DNA of 64,000 nt from Candidatus Marimicrobium litorale (GTDB taxonomy: Bacteria; Pseudomonadota; Gammaproteobacteria; Pseudomonadales; Halieaceae), in NCBI RefSeq assembly GCF_026262645.1, contig NZ_SHNO01000001.1, positions 1,550,001 through 1,614,000 of the forward strand, read 5' to 3'. Below are positions 43,123 to 53,116 of the stretch, piece by piece. Within the stretch, counting starts at the first letter, position 1, and each line of letters opens with the position of its first letter. The position numbers and the translations under genes are program-made. The notes under the pieces were generated by a model. The model was given only the letters and a program-made list of their open reading frames with translations. It was not told the DNA's origin and searched no databases.

Positions 43123-44832
43123 TTAGTTCACTGCAGCGCCGTCAGGCTCGCCGAGGGTTTGCCATGACTCTGGGTTCTTCAGGTGGCCGTTTACCTTCAG
43201 CGTAATAATCGGCGGCAGCCTACTTGCAGACCAGTACTTGTGCTCCCATTTATAGTGCAGAAACTCCCGCTCACGACTTGCCTCCTCACCTACGGAAAAG
43301 ACGTCCCGCACCCCGTCGGTCGCTTCAGACTCGGGTTCCAACCCGTGTGCCGCAAGAATCGTCGCGGGAATATCCCGCAGCGAAACGGGTGCCTCTGAAA
43401 CGGCCATTGGTCCCCTCGAGTCAAATGGCTTGATCGCAAGCGTAGCAGACGACCGGGTCAACATGCGTTTGGTGATTCCACGGTCTTCGAAGGCCTCGAT
43501 ATCGAATTGATGCCCCTGCCAGTGGTCGCCGTGATCGGAAGAGAGAACGATCATCGTCTGGTCATAAATACCTAACCCCTTGAGTGTTTTCAGCAGCGTC
43601 ACAAAATGACCCAGGCCGCATTTGACGAAATCTATACTGGTCAATCGGTCCTGCTCACTGTGTTCTAAAATCTTGCAACTGGCGTCCAGATCAGCCGGGG
43701 TATGCGTGACCATCGAGTGGAAAAAATGATATCGGGGACTACTATCAGGGCTGACCGTTAATTGTTCCAAATATTTTTCGAACAATAAATGAGCGATACC
43801 TGCATGCGATTTCAAATAGCTGTTACGCGCGTGCATACCTAGAAAAAACCATTGTTCATGGTTGTAGATATTCGGCTTGAAAAAATCCGGTACCGATTTA
43901 AATATGAAAATATCGAGCAATTTTAGCGCTTCAATATCGGCAACGTTTTGCTTCAAAATACGGCTATTCGTCGGTGAGCAACGAGACAAAACGCCTAGCC
44001 TACACGTGGTGTGTGAATCCATCTCATAACCAATAGCCTCAAGTCGCCTGATACCTGACTTTTTTTGCTTAAGCCTCTCCAGAAACTCTGTTTTTGGCTC
44101 CTCATTCCGGTATACAGCCCCTGTCATCAAAGCAGCGATCGACATTTCGGTAGACGGATAGACCGACAGAGTATTGTCAAAATAGGTAAAGCCATCGAAG
44201 GCACGCTTTAACTCTCTGTCGCTTTCCAAAGCGGCGAAAAAAAGATCCGATCCAAGCTCATCTAACACCACGTGCAACACGTTTTTTTCCGGTGAAAACT
44301 GTGTCAGCGATGCAGGCAACTCGGTAGTGGCGTTTTTCTTCTCTTTACTCTCTAGCGTGAAAAAATCTATTGCTGTAGTCATAAGCGAAATTAAAAATAC
44401 TAATCCGACCAACCTGAAAAGAACCCCAGGCCTCATATTTACTGCCAGCAGAGTGAGTGCCAAAAAAATTACACTCTGCGCGAGCGCCAACAGGCCCCAG
44501 CGCTCTATTGTCAGCGGCGCACCATCCAGCCTGCCATACTCTCCATAAAGAAAGGTCGACAGGGCCCAGGCACCGAGGAACGCAATCGCGATGATCCTGA
44601 ACAGAATATCTTTCAATCTGTGAGGCAGCGTCAGCAATAGGCACAGTAGCAAGAGAAATAAAATACCAACCACCAACAACAGCATGCCAACCAGTTCTGC
44701 GGGAGAGCTGACGAACTCTTCGCTGTTGTAGACGTAGATGTTGAGAGGTCCCAGAAGCGCGACATAAACACTGGCGATAGCCGCGTATAGCGTTAAGCGG
44801 GTGGCGCTCATAAACTGCTCATCTGTTTGCAT
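43123..44832 (-). CDS. membrane-bound sulfatase/phosphatase-superfamily protein (LtaS-like fold)
   Basis: A 569-residue protein with five N-terminal transmembrane helices (starting LTLYAAIASVYVALLGPLNIYVY) followed by an extracytoplasmic alkaline-phosphatase/sulfatase-superfamily domain: VLHVVLDELGSDLFFAAL (metal Asp), PSTEMSIAALMTG where a Ser/Thr replaces the formylglycine Cys, FFHSMVTHTPADL, and VLSSDHGDHWQGH (metal Asp-His). This layout is that of phosphoglycerol/phosphoethanolamine transferases rather than sulfatases. It may modify an envelope glycan or lipid. It stands alone; ATG 44832 and an ATG at 44811 are both possible starts. Confidence 0.85.
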   Translation of the reverse strand: MQTDEQFMSATRLTLYAAIASVYVALLGPLNIYVYNSEEFVSSPAELVGMLLLVVGILFLLLLCLLLTLPHRLKDILFRIIAIAFLGAWALSTFLYGEYGRLDGAPLTIERWGLLALAQSVIFLALTLLAVNMRPGVLFRLVGLVFLISLMTTAIDFFTLESKEKKNATTELPASLTQFSPEKNVLHVVLDELGSDLFFAALESDRELKRAFDGFTYFDNTLSVYPSTEMSIAALMTGAVYRNEEPKTEFLERLKQKKSGIRRLEAIGYEMDSHTTCRLGVLSRCSPTNSRILKQNVADIEALKLLDIFIFKSVPDFFKPNIYNHEQWFFLGMHARNSYLKSHAGIAHLLFEKYLEQLTVSPDSSPRYHFFHSMVTHTPADLDASCKILEHSEQDRLTSIDFVKCGLGHFVTLLKTLKGLGIYDQTMIVLSSDHGDHWQGHQFDIEAFEDRGITKRMLTRSSATLAIKPFDSRGPMAVSEAPVSLRDIPATILAAHGLEPESEATDGVRDVFSVGEEASREREFLHYKWEHKYWSASRLPPIITLKVNGHLKNPESWQTLGEPDGAAVN

Positions 44833-45188
44833 GTATGACTAATACCCAGTGTCGCGCGGCCGCGCCGCACGCCCAATGCTCTTCGCAGAGCCAGCTTGAT
44901 TCAAGTGTGTAACCCGAGGACAAGTTTTCAGCAGCGTCGCCTGCCAATCTTAATGAAGCAGTATACTTTGAGAATCATCGATTGGCTTGCAAGAGCACAG
45001 CCGCGCGTTACGAATGTGCATTGCACAGGCCGGCTCTGACAACATTGGCGAGTTTATCCCTATGACGGCACAGGCCCTTGCCAACGCGCTGCAGCGCCTG
45101 TGCTGCAAGCCGCCTTTGGTGCTTGCCTTTCTGGACTAATTGGTACAAAATCTAATTTCCTCCCAGACACCCCAGGATACCGCCGGCT
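44833..45188. other. intergenic region
   Basis: A 356-base divergent gap between the phosphatase-fold gene and the TetR gene, which must contain both promoters. A 25-codon frame (45062-45139) ends here but resembles nothing I know. No palindrome as clear as at the other TetR genes was found. Confidence 0.45.
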
Positions 45189-45776
45189 ATGGCCAGGCCC
45201 AAGGAATTCGATCGCACCAAAGCGCTGCAAAGCGCTATGAAGCTGTTCTGGGCACGCGGTTATACCGCGACGTCACTGCCTGAGCTTTTGACCGCCATGG
45301 GTATTGCGCGGTCCAGCTTCTATGCCAGCTTCAACACCAAACGTGCTCTCTTCATAGAGTGCCTGGCGTTGTTCGCTGACCGCACCCTGGCCATACTCAA
45401 CGAAAAAGCCGCAGAAGTTCCTGCACGTGCCCTGCCCCGTGCGTTTCTTGAAGCCACTTTATTGGAGGTGTCACAGCGAAAAGCAAATCAGGGCTGCATG
45501 ATGGTCAATACTGTACTTGAACTGGCTGATGTTGATCGAGAGCTCAATCAATTGGCGATAAAAAAACTGGGCATGATAGAGGATGTCTTTAAGCAAGCCT
45601 TCGAGCGCGCACAGAGAGAGGGCGAGCTCAACACCCTGCGCAGCGCACAACAACTGGCCAATCTGGTGATGACGATTAATCTGGGCCTGCGCGTGCAAAG
45701 CCGGAAAACGCAGAACCCCCTGCAACTCAAAGCCATGTTAGATAACAGCCTGTTAACGCTCGGGCTGGTTGCTTAA
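45189..45776 (+). CDS. TetR-family regulator of the HLD-II dehalogenase cassette
   Basis: A 195-residue TetR protein. It opens MARPKEFDRTKALQSAMKLFWARGYTATSLPELLTAMGIARSSFYASFNTKRALFIECL, the typical DNA-binding domain of the AcuR/NemR-like subgroup, followed by the conserved KANQGCMMVNTVLELA motif of that subgroup with a Cys-Met pair. Some members of this subgroup sense electrophiles through cysteines. It is 30 nt upstream of the dehalogenase gene in the same direction, so it probably controls the cassette by autoregulation. Confidence 0.92.
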   Translation: MARPKEFDRTKALQSAMKLFWARGYTATSLPELLTAMGIARSSFYASFNTKRALFIECLALFADRTLAILNEKAAEVPARALPRAFLEATLLEVSQRKANQGCMMVNTVLELADVDRELNQLAIKKLGMIEDVFKQAFERAQREGELNTLRSAQQLANLVMTINLGLRVQSRKTQNPLQLKAMLDNSLLTLGLVA

Positions 45777-45806
45777 CTCACAAATTCAAATGCGAGAATA
45801 ATACTT

Positions 45807-46685
45807 ATGTTGTCTGCAACCATGCCCTACGAAAAGAAATTTGCCGTTGTCAGCGGCAAGCGCATCGCCTATCTGGAGGAAGGCGATGGAAATCCTATCG
45901 TCTTGTTACACGGCAATCCCACCTCCTCTTTCCTGTGGCGCAATGTCGTACCGGAACTCAAGAGTTCGGGGCGCGTTATCGTTCCCGACCTGATTGGACA
46001 GGGCGATTCGGAAAAGCTGCCTGCCAGCGAAGGGCCCGGCCGCTATACGCTGGAAGCCGCTTATACCTACCTTGAAGGTCTGCTTGATGCCATCGGCGCC
46101 AACAAAAATGTGACACTGGTCATTCACGACTGGGGCAGCGCTATCGGCTTTCTGTGGGCCATGCGTCACCCTGCTGATATCAGAGGGGTGGCCTACATGG
46201 AAGCGATTGTCAGACCTGTCAGCTGGGCGGATTGGCCCAAGGATGCCGTTGGCATCTTCAAAGGTTTTCGTTCTGAAAAAGGCGAAGATCTGATCCTGAA
46301 CCGAAATATGTTCATTGAGGCGGTACTGCCCTCGTCGATCATCCGCGAACTCAGCGAAGCCGAAATGGATGCCTATCGCGCGCCTCATTCCAGCGCAGAC
46401 GATCGCCAACCTCTGTTGAACTGGCCGAGACAGATCCCAATCGAGGGCGAACCTGAAAACATAGCGGCTCTGGTGAACGAATACGGTGCCTTCATGGCGA
46501 AAAGCGAGCTGCCCAAACTGTTTATCAATGCGGATCCGGGCTCCATGCTGGTAGGGCCACAACGGGAGTTCTGCCGCAAATGGCCCAACCAGCAGGAAGT
46601 TACCGTTAAGGGTTTACATTTTATACAGGAAGATTCCCCCGTCGAGATCGGTCAAGCCGTTGCTGCCTGGCTGAAAACTATTTAA
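45807..46685 (+). CDS. haloalkane dehalogenase, subfamily HLD-II
   Basis: A 292-residue alpha/beta hydrolase close to the LinB/DhaA/DmmA type. It has HGNPTSSFLWRNVVP with halide-binding Asn37, nucleophile Asp108 and second halide ligand Trp109 in VIHDWGSAIGF, catalytic acid Glu132 in AYMEAI, and His271 in KGLHFIQED. The full pentad of HLD-II is present, so activity on haloalkanes is very likely. It differs in subfamily from the dehalogenase at 13247. It forms a three-gene unit with the TetR before it and the DUF1330 gene after it. Epoxide hydrolase is unlikely given the Asn and Trp. Confidence 0.95.
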   Translation: MLSATMPYEKKFAVVSGKRIAYLEEGDGNPIVLLHGNPTSSFLWRNVVPELKSSGRVIVPDLIGQGDSEKLPASEGPGRYTLEAAYTYLEGLLDAIGANKNVTLVIHDWGSAIGFLWAMRHPADIRGVAYMEAIVRPVSWADWPKDAVGIFKGFRSEKGEDLILNRNMFIEAVLPSSIIRELSEAEMDAYRAPHSSADDRQPLLNWPRQIPIEGEPENIAALVNEYGAFMAKSELPKLFINADPGSMLVGPQREFCRKWPNQQEVTVKGLHFIQEDSPVEIGQAVAAWLKTI

Positions 46686-46718
46686 CTCCAATGCTGCATA
46701 AACTAAAGGAACTAAGTC

Positions 46719-47030
46719 ATGTCAGACGCACCTGCTTACGTCATCGCCAACTTCACTATTGAAGATAAAGATGAATACCGTAAATATGAAAAAGGCTTTT
46801 TTCCTATACTGAAAAAACACGGCGGCTCTTTTTTCACCTTCGACGACAACACCAAACACCTGGAGGGCTCCGACCCCCGGTCGGGCCGCATGGTCATATT
46901 CCAATTCCCTTCGGAAGCCGCTGCTGATGCCTGGTACAACGACCCGGAATATCAGGCGTTGTCCGAGCACCGTAGAGCAGGCACAAGCCTCGTTTCCTTG
47001 ACTATGGTGCATGGCTTGCCGCCGCGCTAG
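46719..47030 (+). CDS. DUF1330-family protein
   Basis: A 103-residue protein with the compact DUF1330 pattern: AYVIANFTIEDKDEYRKYEKGFFPILKKHGGSFFTFDDN, then RSGRMVIFQFPSEAAADAWYNDPEYQALSEHRRAG. It lacks the MVNLLKF opening of the longer copy at 10660. The ferredoxin-like fold suggests a small dimeric binding or enzyme role; none is established. It is 33 nt downstream of the HLD-II dehalogenase and before a strong terminator. Confidence 0.9.
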   Translation: MSDAPAYVIANFTIEDKDEYRKYEKGFFPILKKHGGSFFTFDDNTKHLEGSDPRSGRMVIFQFPSEAAADAWYNDPEYQALSEHRRAGTSLVSLTMVHGLPPR

Positions 47031-47186
47031 TACACAACTGGCGCAAAAAAATAATCCAATGCAGCCAATAACGGTCTTGCGACTGGATGCAGAGCCCCGC
47101 AATTGGTTTTAGGAGTCGGCATTAAAAATGCACCAGACTTGAACCAGGGCGAATGCATTCCAGTAGCCGCTGTTCGCAGAGAAGAA

Positions 47187-47211
47187 AACCCGCCTAATCG
47201 CGGGTTTTTTT
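47187..47211 (+). terminator. intrinsic terminator of the dehalogenase cassette
   Basis: AACCCGC (47187-47193) pairs with GCGGGTT (47200-47206), with a six-base loop and a following T run. The reverse strand also ends in TTTTCTTC, so it may serve the convergent DUF11 gene. Confidence 0.88.
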
Positions 47212-47284
47212 ATTTATCCCATCAGTCTCTTCTGTCACTCACACGCCAACAGACCGAGGGTCAGTGATGACATTTCCCATTACA

Positions 47285-50200
47285 CTACCCAGTTGTCCGC
47301 GACCGCGCCGCCATGCCCCCACCCATAGCCATTAACAAAGCTAACAGCAACAGCAAGAGCGGCGGCATTGCCGGAATAGTCGTTGGCAAGAACGGCACTG
47401 GCACCGTAATAGTGAGCGTATACGGCTGTGCAAGTTCGTTGTAGCTGATAGTAGCCGCATTGACTACGGAGGGGGCTCTGGCGGTCAGGCGCGTCTGCAC
47501 AGTGAGAATCACCGCAGTCCCATTAGGGGGCAGATCGCCGATGTTCCAGGTAACCGTATTGGCATTATTGTCGATCACGCCACCGCTATCGGCAGAAAGT
47601 ATCTCTAGTTCCGCAGGCAAAGTGTCCGTAATCAACACGTTTGTTGCGGTGGCATTGCCGAAATTGGTCACACCGATACCGAAGGCCAGCGTCTGGCCGA
47701 CTGCCGCTTCATCAACATCGCTAACTTTTGCAAAAAGCACCAGTGGAGCGCTGGAAACAGTGACCGCTGCACTGGAGCTGTCCGGTTGACTCAGATCCGA
47801 CGTCAGGGTCGCGGTACTGGGCAGGCTGGTACCATTCGCCAATGGGCTGTCGACATTAACCGTAAATTCTACCGTGCCCGTCCCGCCCGCATTCAGTGTG
47901 GCCGACGGCCAGACTACCTCACCACCCGTTGAGTTGCCGCCACCGGTCGCACTTACGAACTGTGTATTTGCCGGCAACGTCGCGCGAAGGACCGTGTTGG
48001 GTGCGTTCTCGTTCCCGTTGTTGGCATAGTTGATCTGGAACACCGCCTGACCGGCCGGTGCAACTGAAGTCGGTAACCCGATGATTGCTATATCCGGTTC
48101 TACGTGGCTGCGCACAACGGTCTGGGCCCGAGCGCTGATGGGCGGCGCATTTACAGCGGATATGCTGGATGTATTGCTGTAGATGGTTCCGTCGAGTGCA
48201 CCAGACGGCGATCTCAACTCTAAAATCAGCGTTCCAGAAGCGCCCGGAGCAACATTGCCCAAAGCCCAGCTGACGACCCCCGCGCTACTGCTGCCGTTGT
48301 TGTCCGCGCTAACAAAGATTAACCCGCTGGGGATAATGTCTTCAACAACGGCGTTTTGCGCAGTCGCATTACCTGTATTTTCGTAGCTAATGCTATAAAC
48401 CAGGTTATCTCCCGCATTGACACTATTGCCACCGGTCTTGGTGATAGACAGGGACGGCTGGGCGGCTACCGTCACCGAATTCGACACTGAAACCGGTGAT
48501 GCGTTAGCCGCAACCGCACTCGCGTTATTTGTCCACGCGGCACCGTTCACTACACCGATAGGCACCAGTAGTTCATAACCAAGGTTGACGGAGGCACCCG
48601 CTGCCAGTGTCGGAACAGTCCAGGTAATGCTGGAACCCGACGAATTGAAGGTGCCGCCGGCGCTGATATTCGAGGGCGTTGCGCCCGTTGGTATCACATC
48701 CTCTATCACCACGCTGTTGGCTGCATCGCTACCCGTGTTCCCTAAAACAAGGCTGTAGGTCTCGGTATCACCGGCCTGCACCACCGTTCCGGGTTGACTG
48801 GTCTTGGTCAGCTGGAGATTGGGGGCACTCGTCACTACAAAAGAGGCACTGGCGGTCAGTGGTGGTGTCTCGGTACTGGTAATCTCTGCCTGATTGTCAA
48901 CTTGTGTTCCATTCTGCAGCGGATCCGCCACCTCCAGGGTGACGCTGACGCTGCCACCTGTCTGCGCAGGCACATCACCCAGATCCCAGCTAAGCACATC
49001 GTTCGTTTTTGTAAACCCAGCTGATGCAGACTTAAACGTAGTGTTAGTCGGCACCTGATCGGTGAGAAGTACGTTGGTCGCGACGTCCGTGCCCTGATTG
49101 AAATAGTCTATTGTGTAAGTGACCAATCCTCCCGCGGCAACCGTCGTGGCTGAGGATTTTTTGTCCAGCGTAAAATCCGGCTTACTGGATACAGTGACCA
49201 GAACGAGCGGTGCCACCGATGCCGGGACGCCGTCGGCGCGAATGTTGGACGTGTTGGGAATGACTGTTCCATCACTGATCGGCGCGTTAACTTCTACGGT
49301 GAGGGATACACTGCCACTGCTACCTGCGGCGACTGACGGGATGTTCCAGATCACATCTGAACCGGACGAAACTCCACCCCCCGTGGCAGAAACCAGCGTC
49401 AACTCCGGTGCGAGGTGATCCACAATCTTCACGTTACTCGCATTAGCATTCCCGCTATTACTGTAGTCAAGGGTATAGGTGAATTGCGAGCCGGCAGTCA
49501 CGTTCGCCTGTGACACCGACTTGACAATGTCAAGGATGGGAGAGCTGCTTACGCGGGTATCAAACTGCGCCGACACCGGTGCGGTCTCCGCGCTATCCAC
49601 CGATGCCTGATTATGCAGCAATGTCCCGTTAGCCAGCGGCGCATTGACATCCACCGTCACTGTCACCGTGCCACTCGATCCAGCAGGTAAGTCAGGCAGG
49701 CTCCAATCAATCACACCAGCGGCATGAACGCCGCCGGCCGAGACCGATACAAAGGTGGTTTCCAACGGCAGATGATCCTCCAACACTATGCCTGTAGCAG
49801 TGTCATTGCCAATGTTCTGGTACCTGAGCGAGTAGGTCAGCTGTCCGCCCGCGTTGGCCGTCACCGGCCCGGTTTTGCCAAGAGTCAGAATCGGCGCACT
49901 TGACACCATTACATCAATGGTTCCCGTAGATAACGGCCGGGTTTCGGTGCTATCAATAGTAGCGGTATTGTGCAGCACCGTGCCGTTTGCCAGCGGCGAG
50001 TCGACCGTAACCTCCGTGGTAACAGAGCCAGAGGCTCCGGCCGCCACTGTGCCTATGTTCCAGTCGACAATGCCAAGGTTCTCACTGCCCATAGCACTGG
50101 CTTTTACCCAGTTGGTATCCGCAGGCAGATGATCTTCGATAGTGACATTAGTCGCCGCGTCCGTACCGGTATTGGAATAATTAATCGTATACACGATGGT

Positions 50201-52858
50201 GTCACCCGGTTTGGCGATCGATTTCGACGCGGTTTTGCTGATACTGAGCGATGGAGCGCTGCTTACAGACACAAGGCTAGAGTCGCTTCGGATTGCCGTC
50301 TGATCGCTCAAGATCCCGGCCAAGTTGTAAAGTTGGGTCCCGTTTGACAGCGGCGAGTCGACAATGACTGTGACTGTTTCAGCACCACTGGCACCAACCG
50401 CAAGATTGCCTACTTGCCAGTTCAGGACACCGCTCGAGGGTGTAATGCCTCCGCTGGCCGATACGAAAGTAACATTCGGTGGCAGACCATCCCCCACGAC
50501 CACCCCGGTGGCCTGGTCTGTCCCATTGTTGGCATAATTGATCGTGTAGATGACGGTGCCACCCGCACTGACAACGGTTGTGGAGGGGTTTTTGCTAATC
50601 GTCAACGCTGGAGCGCTCACTATAATCGTTACTGCAGTGGCCACATCAGAATGCCCGCCGGTCTCTTTGATGGAGGAACTGGCATCCAGTCGTGTCCCGT
50701 TCGTCAGTGGGCTGTCGACTGAGACAGTGACTGAGACCGAACCTGTCGCACCTGCAGCGAGATCACCGATTGCCCAGGTTACCGATGCACCGTTCGGGAC
50801 ACCACCCGCGTTTGCGCTGCTGATTTTTGTTCCGGCAGGTGCGTTAAAGTTCAGGCGCGCGGCGGCGGCAAGGTCGGAGCCGCTGTTGCCAAAATTCAAG
50901 GTGTAGACGATGGTGCTACCCGGGCTTGCCTGTGTGACCGACGGAATCAAGTCAAGCGTGAGAACCGGTTCGCTGCTGACCTTGACAATTGACTGGTTGA
51001 CATCGGCCGTCAGCGGAGCGGTTTCGTTTGCATCAATGCTAGCCGTATTTTTCAGCAGTGTGCCGTTGGCGATCGGACTATCTACTTCGACGGTAAGTGT
51101 CACCGAGCCGGAACCACCAGCAGCCACCGTGCCCTTGTTCCAGGTGACACGGTTGGTTATTGGATCGTAGTTTTTGTTGCCAGTAGCGCTGACGTAAATT
51201 ACATCAGCAGGCAACGCATCCTGCAACACAACGCCAGTGGCATCGGTGGTGCCGGTATTCTGATATGTGATGGTATACACCACTTGGTCGCCCGCCTGCA
51301 CCTGACGTTTTGAGGCAATCTTGCTAATCCTGAATGATGGAGCGCTGGATACAAGCGTATCGGCAAACGCCGTCGCAGGGATGGTGAATTCAGCGCTCTG
51401 CAGCGATGCGGTATTGTGCAGCTGAGTGCCGTTCTGAATGGGTGAATCAATATCCGCAATCAGCGTTACGCTACCAGAAGCACCCGCCGGCAACGACCCA
51501 AGACTCCAGTCGACTTGCTGATTTGTGCCGAGTACGCCGCCACTGCTAGCAGAGACATAGCTCGTTTCAGGCGGCAAGACATCCTGCAACTCGACATTGG
51601 TAGCCGTATCGGAGCCAATATTGCGATAGCTCAGGGTGTAGACCAGTTGATCACCGGCATCCGCTGTCTTCCGGGAAACTGTTTTATCGAGCTCTAGAAC
51701 AGGGCCGCTGTCGACCGTGACATCCGTTGTCTGAACGGGCAAGGCGCCCGTTTCCACGCTTGCGATTGTGGCGTCATTACTGAGAACCGTACCATTTGCT
51801 ATCGGTGAAGCCACTTGTACTGTCAGCGTGACCGCATGCGAGCGCCCCGGGTCAAGGTCGGGTAAGCTCCAAGTGACTCCGCCGCTGCCAGGTTGCCCAT
51901 TATCGGATGCCGCTACAAAACTGAGCTCGGGCGGCAGGGAATCCGTCAGCACCAGATTGGTCGCCGTGGCTGAGCCGTTGTTGGCGTAGCCAATTGTGTA
52001 AGTAAATTGTTGCCCTGCGGATACGTGGGTGCTCGGGGCTTGTTTCGAAAAAGAGAGTATGGGCTGGCTAGTTACCACAGTGTCTGCGGGCCCCGCAGGC
52101 ACAGTCGGTAACTCGGCACTAACCAGTGACGCGTTATTCGATAGAACGGCGCCGTTGGCGACATTACTGTTGACTTTCACCGTAGCCGACACGGAATTAC
52201 TGGCCCCGGATGGCACTGTACCGAGGCTCCATGTCACACTCCCGCCCCCAAACGTACCCCCGCCGGTGGCTGAAATAAAGCTGGTGCCCGCAGGAAGCGC
52301 ATCCGTCAAAGTAACACTCGTTGCGGCAGCGTTGCCGGTGTTCTCATAGTCAAGGGTATAAACGATCTGATCGCCGGGACTCGCGTTCTGCCGTGATGCC
52401 ATTTTATCCAGCGCCAGAATTGGCGCCGTTCCGGGGGTAACATCAGGTCCGGGAACGGGGCCGCTGCTGGCGGAGCAGCCACCTGTAATCCGTGCACTGG
52501 CATTAGGCAAGGCACCAGAAGCCTGGTCTACGACAACACGCGCCCAGCGGGAGCCTCGATTATTGTGAAACCGAACACCGGACCAGGTCACCGTTCTAGC
52601 GGAAGCGTTATAACTGCCCCCGGGATTGGAGCTTTGAAAGGTAACACCGCTGGACGGCAGAGTAATGACCAGGTCACCGAAACAGGGCCTACCCGTCCCA
52701 GCACGCCACGTGGCCTGATAAGTCAGTACCTGACCGGATACGGGCTTGGCAGGGTAGCTTGTAAGATCGAGGGACAGAGTCTTCAGAGCGTAAGCGGCGG
52801 GCGACAACAAAACAAACGCCGCAGTCAAAGCAATCCAGCGAAACAACATCATAACCAT
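47285..52858 (-). CDS. giant DUF11-repeat surface protein
   Basis: A 1857-residue exported protein. It has a signal peptide (ALTAAFVLLSPAAYA), an N-terminal region similar in style to the repeats, then 14 DUF11-type domains of about 120 residues. Each follows the pattern S-x-P-x-L-x-x-x-K, AGDQVVYTL-x-Y-x-NxG, ATxVxLxDxLP, SGSVTVTVxVDSPLANGT. The C-terminus IPAMPPLLLLLLALLMAMGGGMAARSR is a hydrophobic helix with a basic end, like IPTL/PEP-CTERM-type sorting tails. DUF11 repeats are Ig-like beta-sandwich modules of adhesins and cell-surface stalks. A role in attachment to surfaces or particles is likely. Several near-identical segments make assembly or recombination artefacts possible. Confidence 0.92.
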   Translation of the reverse strand: MVMMLFRWIALTAAFVLLSPAAYALKTLSLDLTSYPAKPVSGQVLTYQATWRAGTGRPCFGDLVITLPSSGVTFQSSNPGGSYNASARTVTWSGVRFHNNRGSRWARVVVDQASGALPNASARITGGCSASSGPVPGPDVTPGTAPILALDKMASRQNASPGDQIVYTLDYENTGNAAATSVTLTDALPAGTSFISATGGGTFGGGSVTWSLGTVPSGASNSVSATVKVNSNVANGAVLSNNASLVSAELPTVPAGPADTVVTSQPILSFSKQAPSTHVSAGQQFTYTIGYANNGSATATNLVLTDSLPPELSFVAASDNGQPGSGGVTWSLPDLDPGRSHAVTLTVQVASPIANGTVLSNDATIASVETGALPVQTTDVTVDSGPVLELDKTVSRKTADAGDQLVYTLSYRNIGSDTATNVELQDVLPPETSYVSASSGGVLGTNQQVDWSLGSLPAGASGSVTLIADIDSPIQNGTQLHNTASLQSAEFTIPATAFADTLVSSAPSFRISKIASKRQVQAGDQVVYTITYQNTGTTDATGVVLQDALPADVIYVSATGNKNYDPITNRVTWNKGTVAAGGSGSVTLTVEVDSPIANGTLLKNTASIDANETAPLTADVNQSIVKVSSEPVLTLDLIPSVTQASPGSTIVYTLNFGNSGSDLAAAARLNFNAPAGTKISSANAGGVPNGASVTWAIGDLAAGATGSVSVTVSVDSPLTNGTRLDASSSIKETGGHSDVATAVTIIVSAPALTISKNPSTTVVSAGGTVIYTINYANNGTDQATGVVVGDGLPPNVTFVSASGGITPSSGVLNWQVGNLAVGASGAETVTVIVDSPLSNGTQLYNLAGILSDQTAIRSDSSLVSVSSAPSLSISKTASKSIAKPGDTIVYTINYSNTGTDAATNVTIEDHLPADTNWVKASAMGSENLGIVDWNIGTVAAGASGSVTTEVTVDSPLANGTVLHNTATIDSTETRPLSTGTIDVMVSSAPILTLGKTGPVTANAGGQLTYSLRYQNIGNDTATGIVLEDHLPLETTFVSVSAGGVHAAGVIDWSLPDLPAGSSGTVTVTVDVNAPLANGTLLHNQASVDSAETAPVSAQFDTRVSSSPILDIVKSVSQANVTAGSQFTYTLDYSNSGNANASNVKIVDHLAPELTLVSATGGGVSSGSDVIWNIPSVAAGSSGSVSLTVEVNAPISDGTVIPNTSNIRADGVPASVAPLVLVTVSSKPDFTLDKKSSATTVAAGGLVTYTIDYFNQGTDVATNVLLTDQVPTNTTFKSASAGFTKTNDVLSWDLGDVPAQTGGSVSVTLEVADPLQNGTQVDNQAEITSTETPPLTASASFVVTSAPNLQLTKTSQPGTVVQAGDTETYSLVLGNTGSDAANSVVIEDVIPTGATPSNISAGGTFNSSGSSITWTVPTLAAGASVNLGYELLVPIGVVNGAAWTNNASAVAANASPVSVSNSVTVAAQPSLSITKTGGNSVNAGDNLVYSISYENTGNATAQNAVVEDIIPSGLIFVSADNNGSSSAGVVSWALGNVAPGASGTLILELRSPSGALDGTIYSNTSSISAVNAPPISARAQTVVRSHVEPDIAIIGLPTSVAPAGQAVFQINYANNGNENAPNTVLRATLPANTQFVSATGGGNSTGGEVVWPSATLNAGGTGTVEFTVNVDSPLANGTSLPSTATLTSDLSQPDSSSAAVTVSSAPLVLFAKVSDVDEAAVGQTLAFGIGVTNFGNATATNVLITDTLPAELEILSADSGGVIDNNANTVTWNIGDLPPNGTAVILTVQTRLTARAPSVVNAATISYNELAQPYTLTITVPVPFLPTTIPAMPPLLLLLLALLMAMGGGMAARSRTTG

Positions 52859-53116
52859 ACCTTGGAAAAGGTTCAGGCAAGTCTAGTCCAAAACAAAATA
52901 TAGGAAAAGCTTTCAGCGCTTGATGCCTGAAGAATGACACCCGTCGAATTGCCGCACGCCGCCAGTACAGTCGAAAATTGGATATGCCTCAAGGCGCGCT
53001 TGCAGACTGCCATGCAAAGATTTCATCAATTTGGTGACTTATACCGTGTAAGCCCCTTTACACTGCCACTCCAGCGATGCGAGCATGAATGGGGCCATAC
53101 CATTAGGGAAAGCGCG

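Noticed and set aside
45062-45139. 25-codon rightward frame before the TetR gene
   Set aside because: Too short, no ribosome site of note, no recognisable content.
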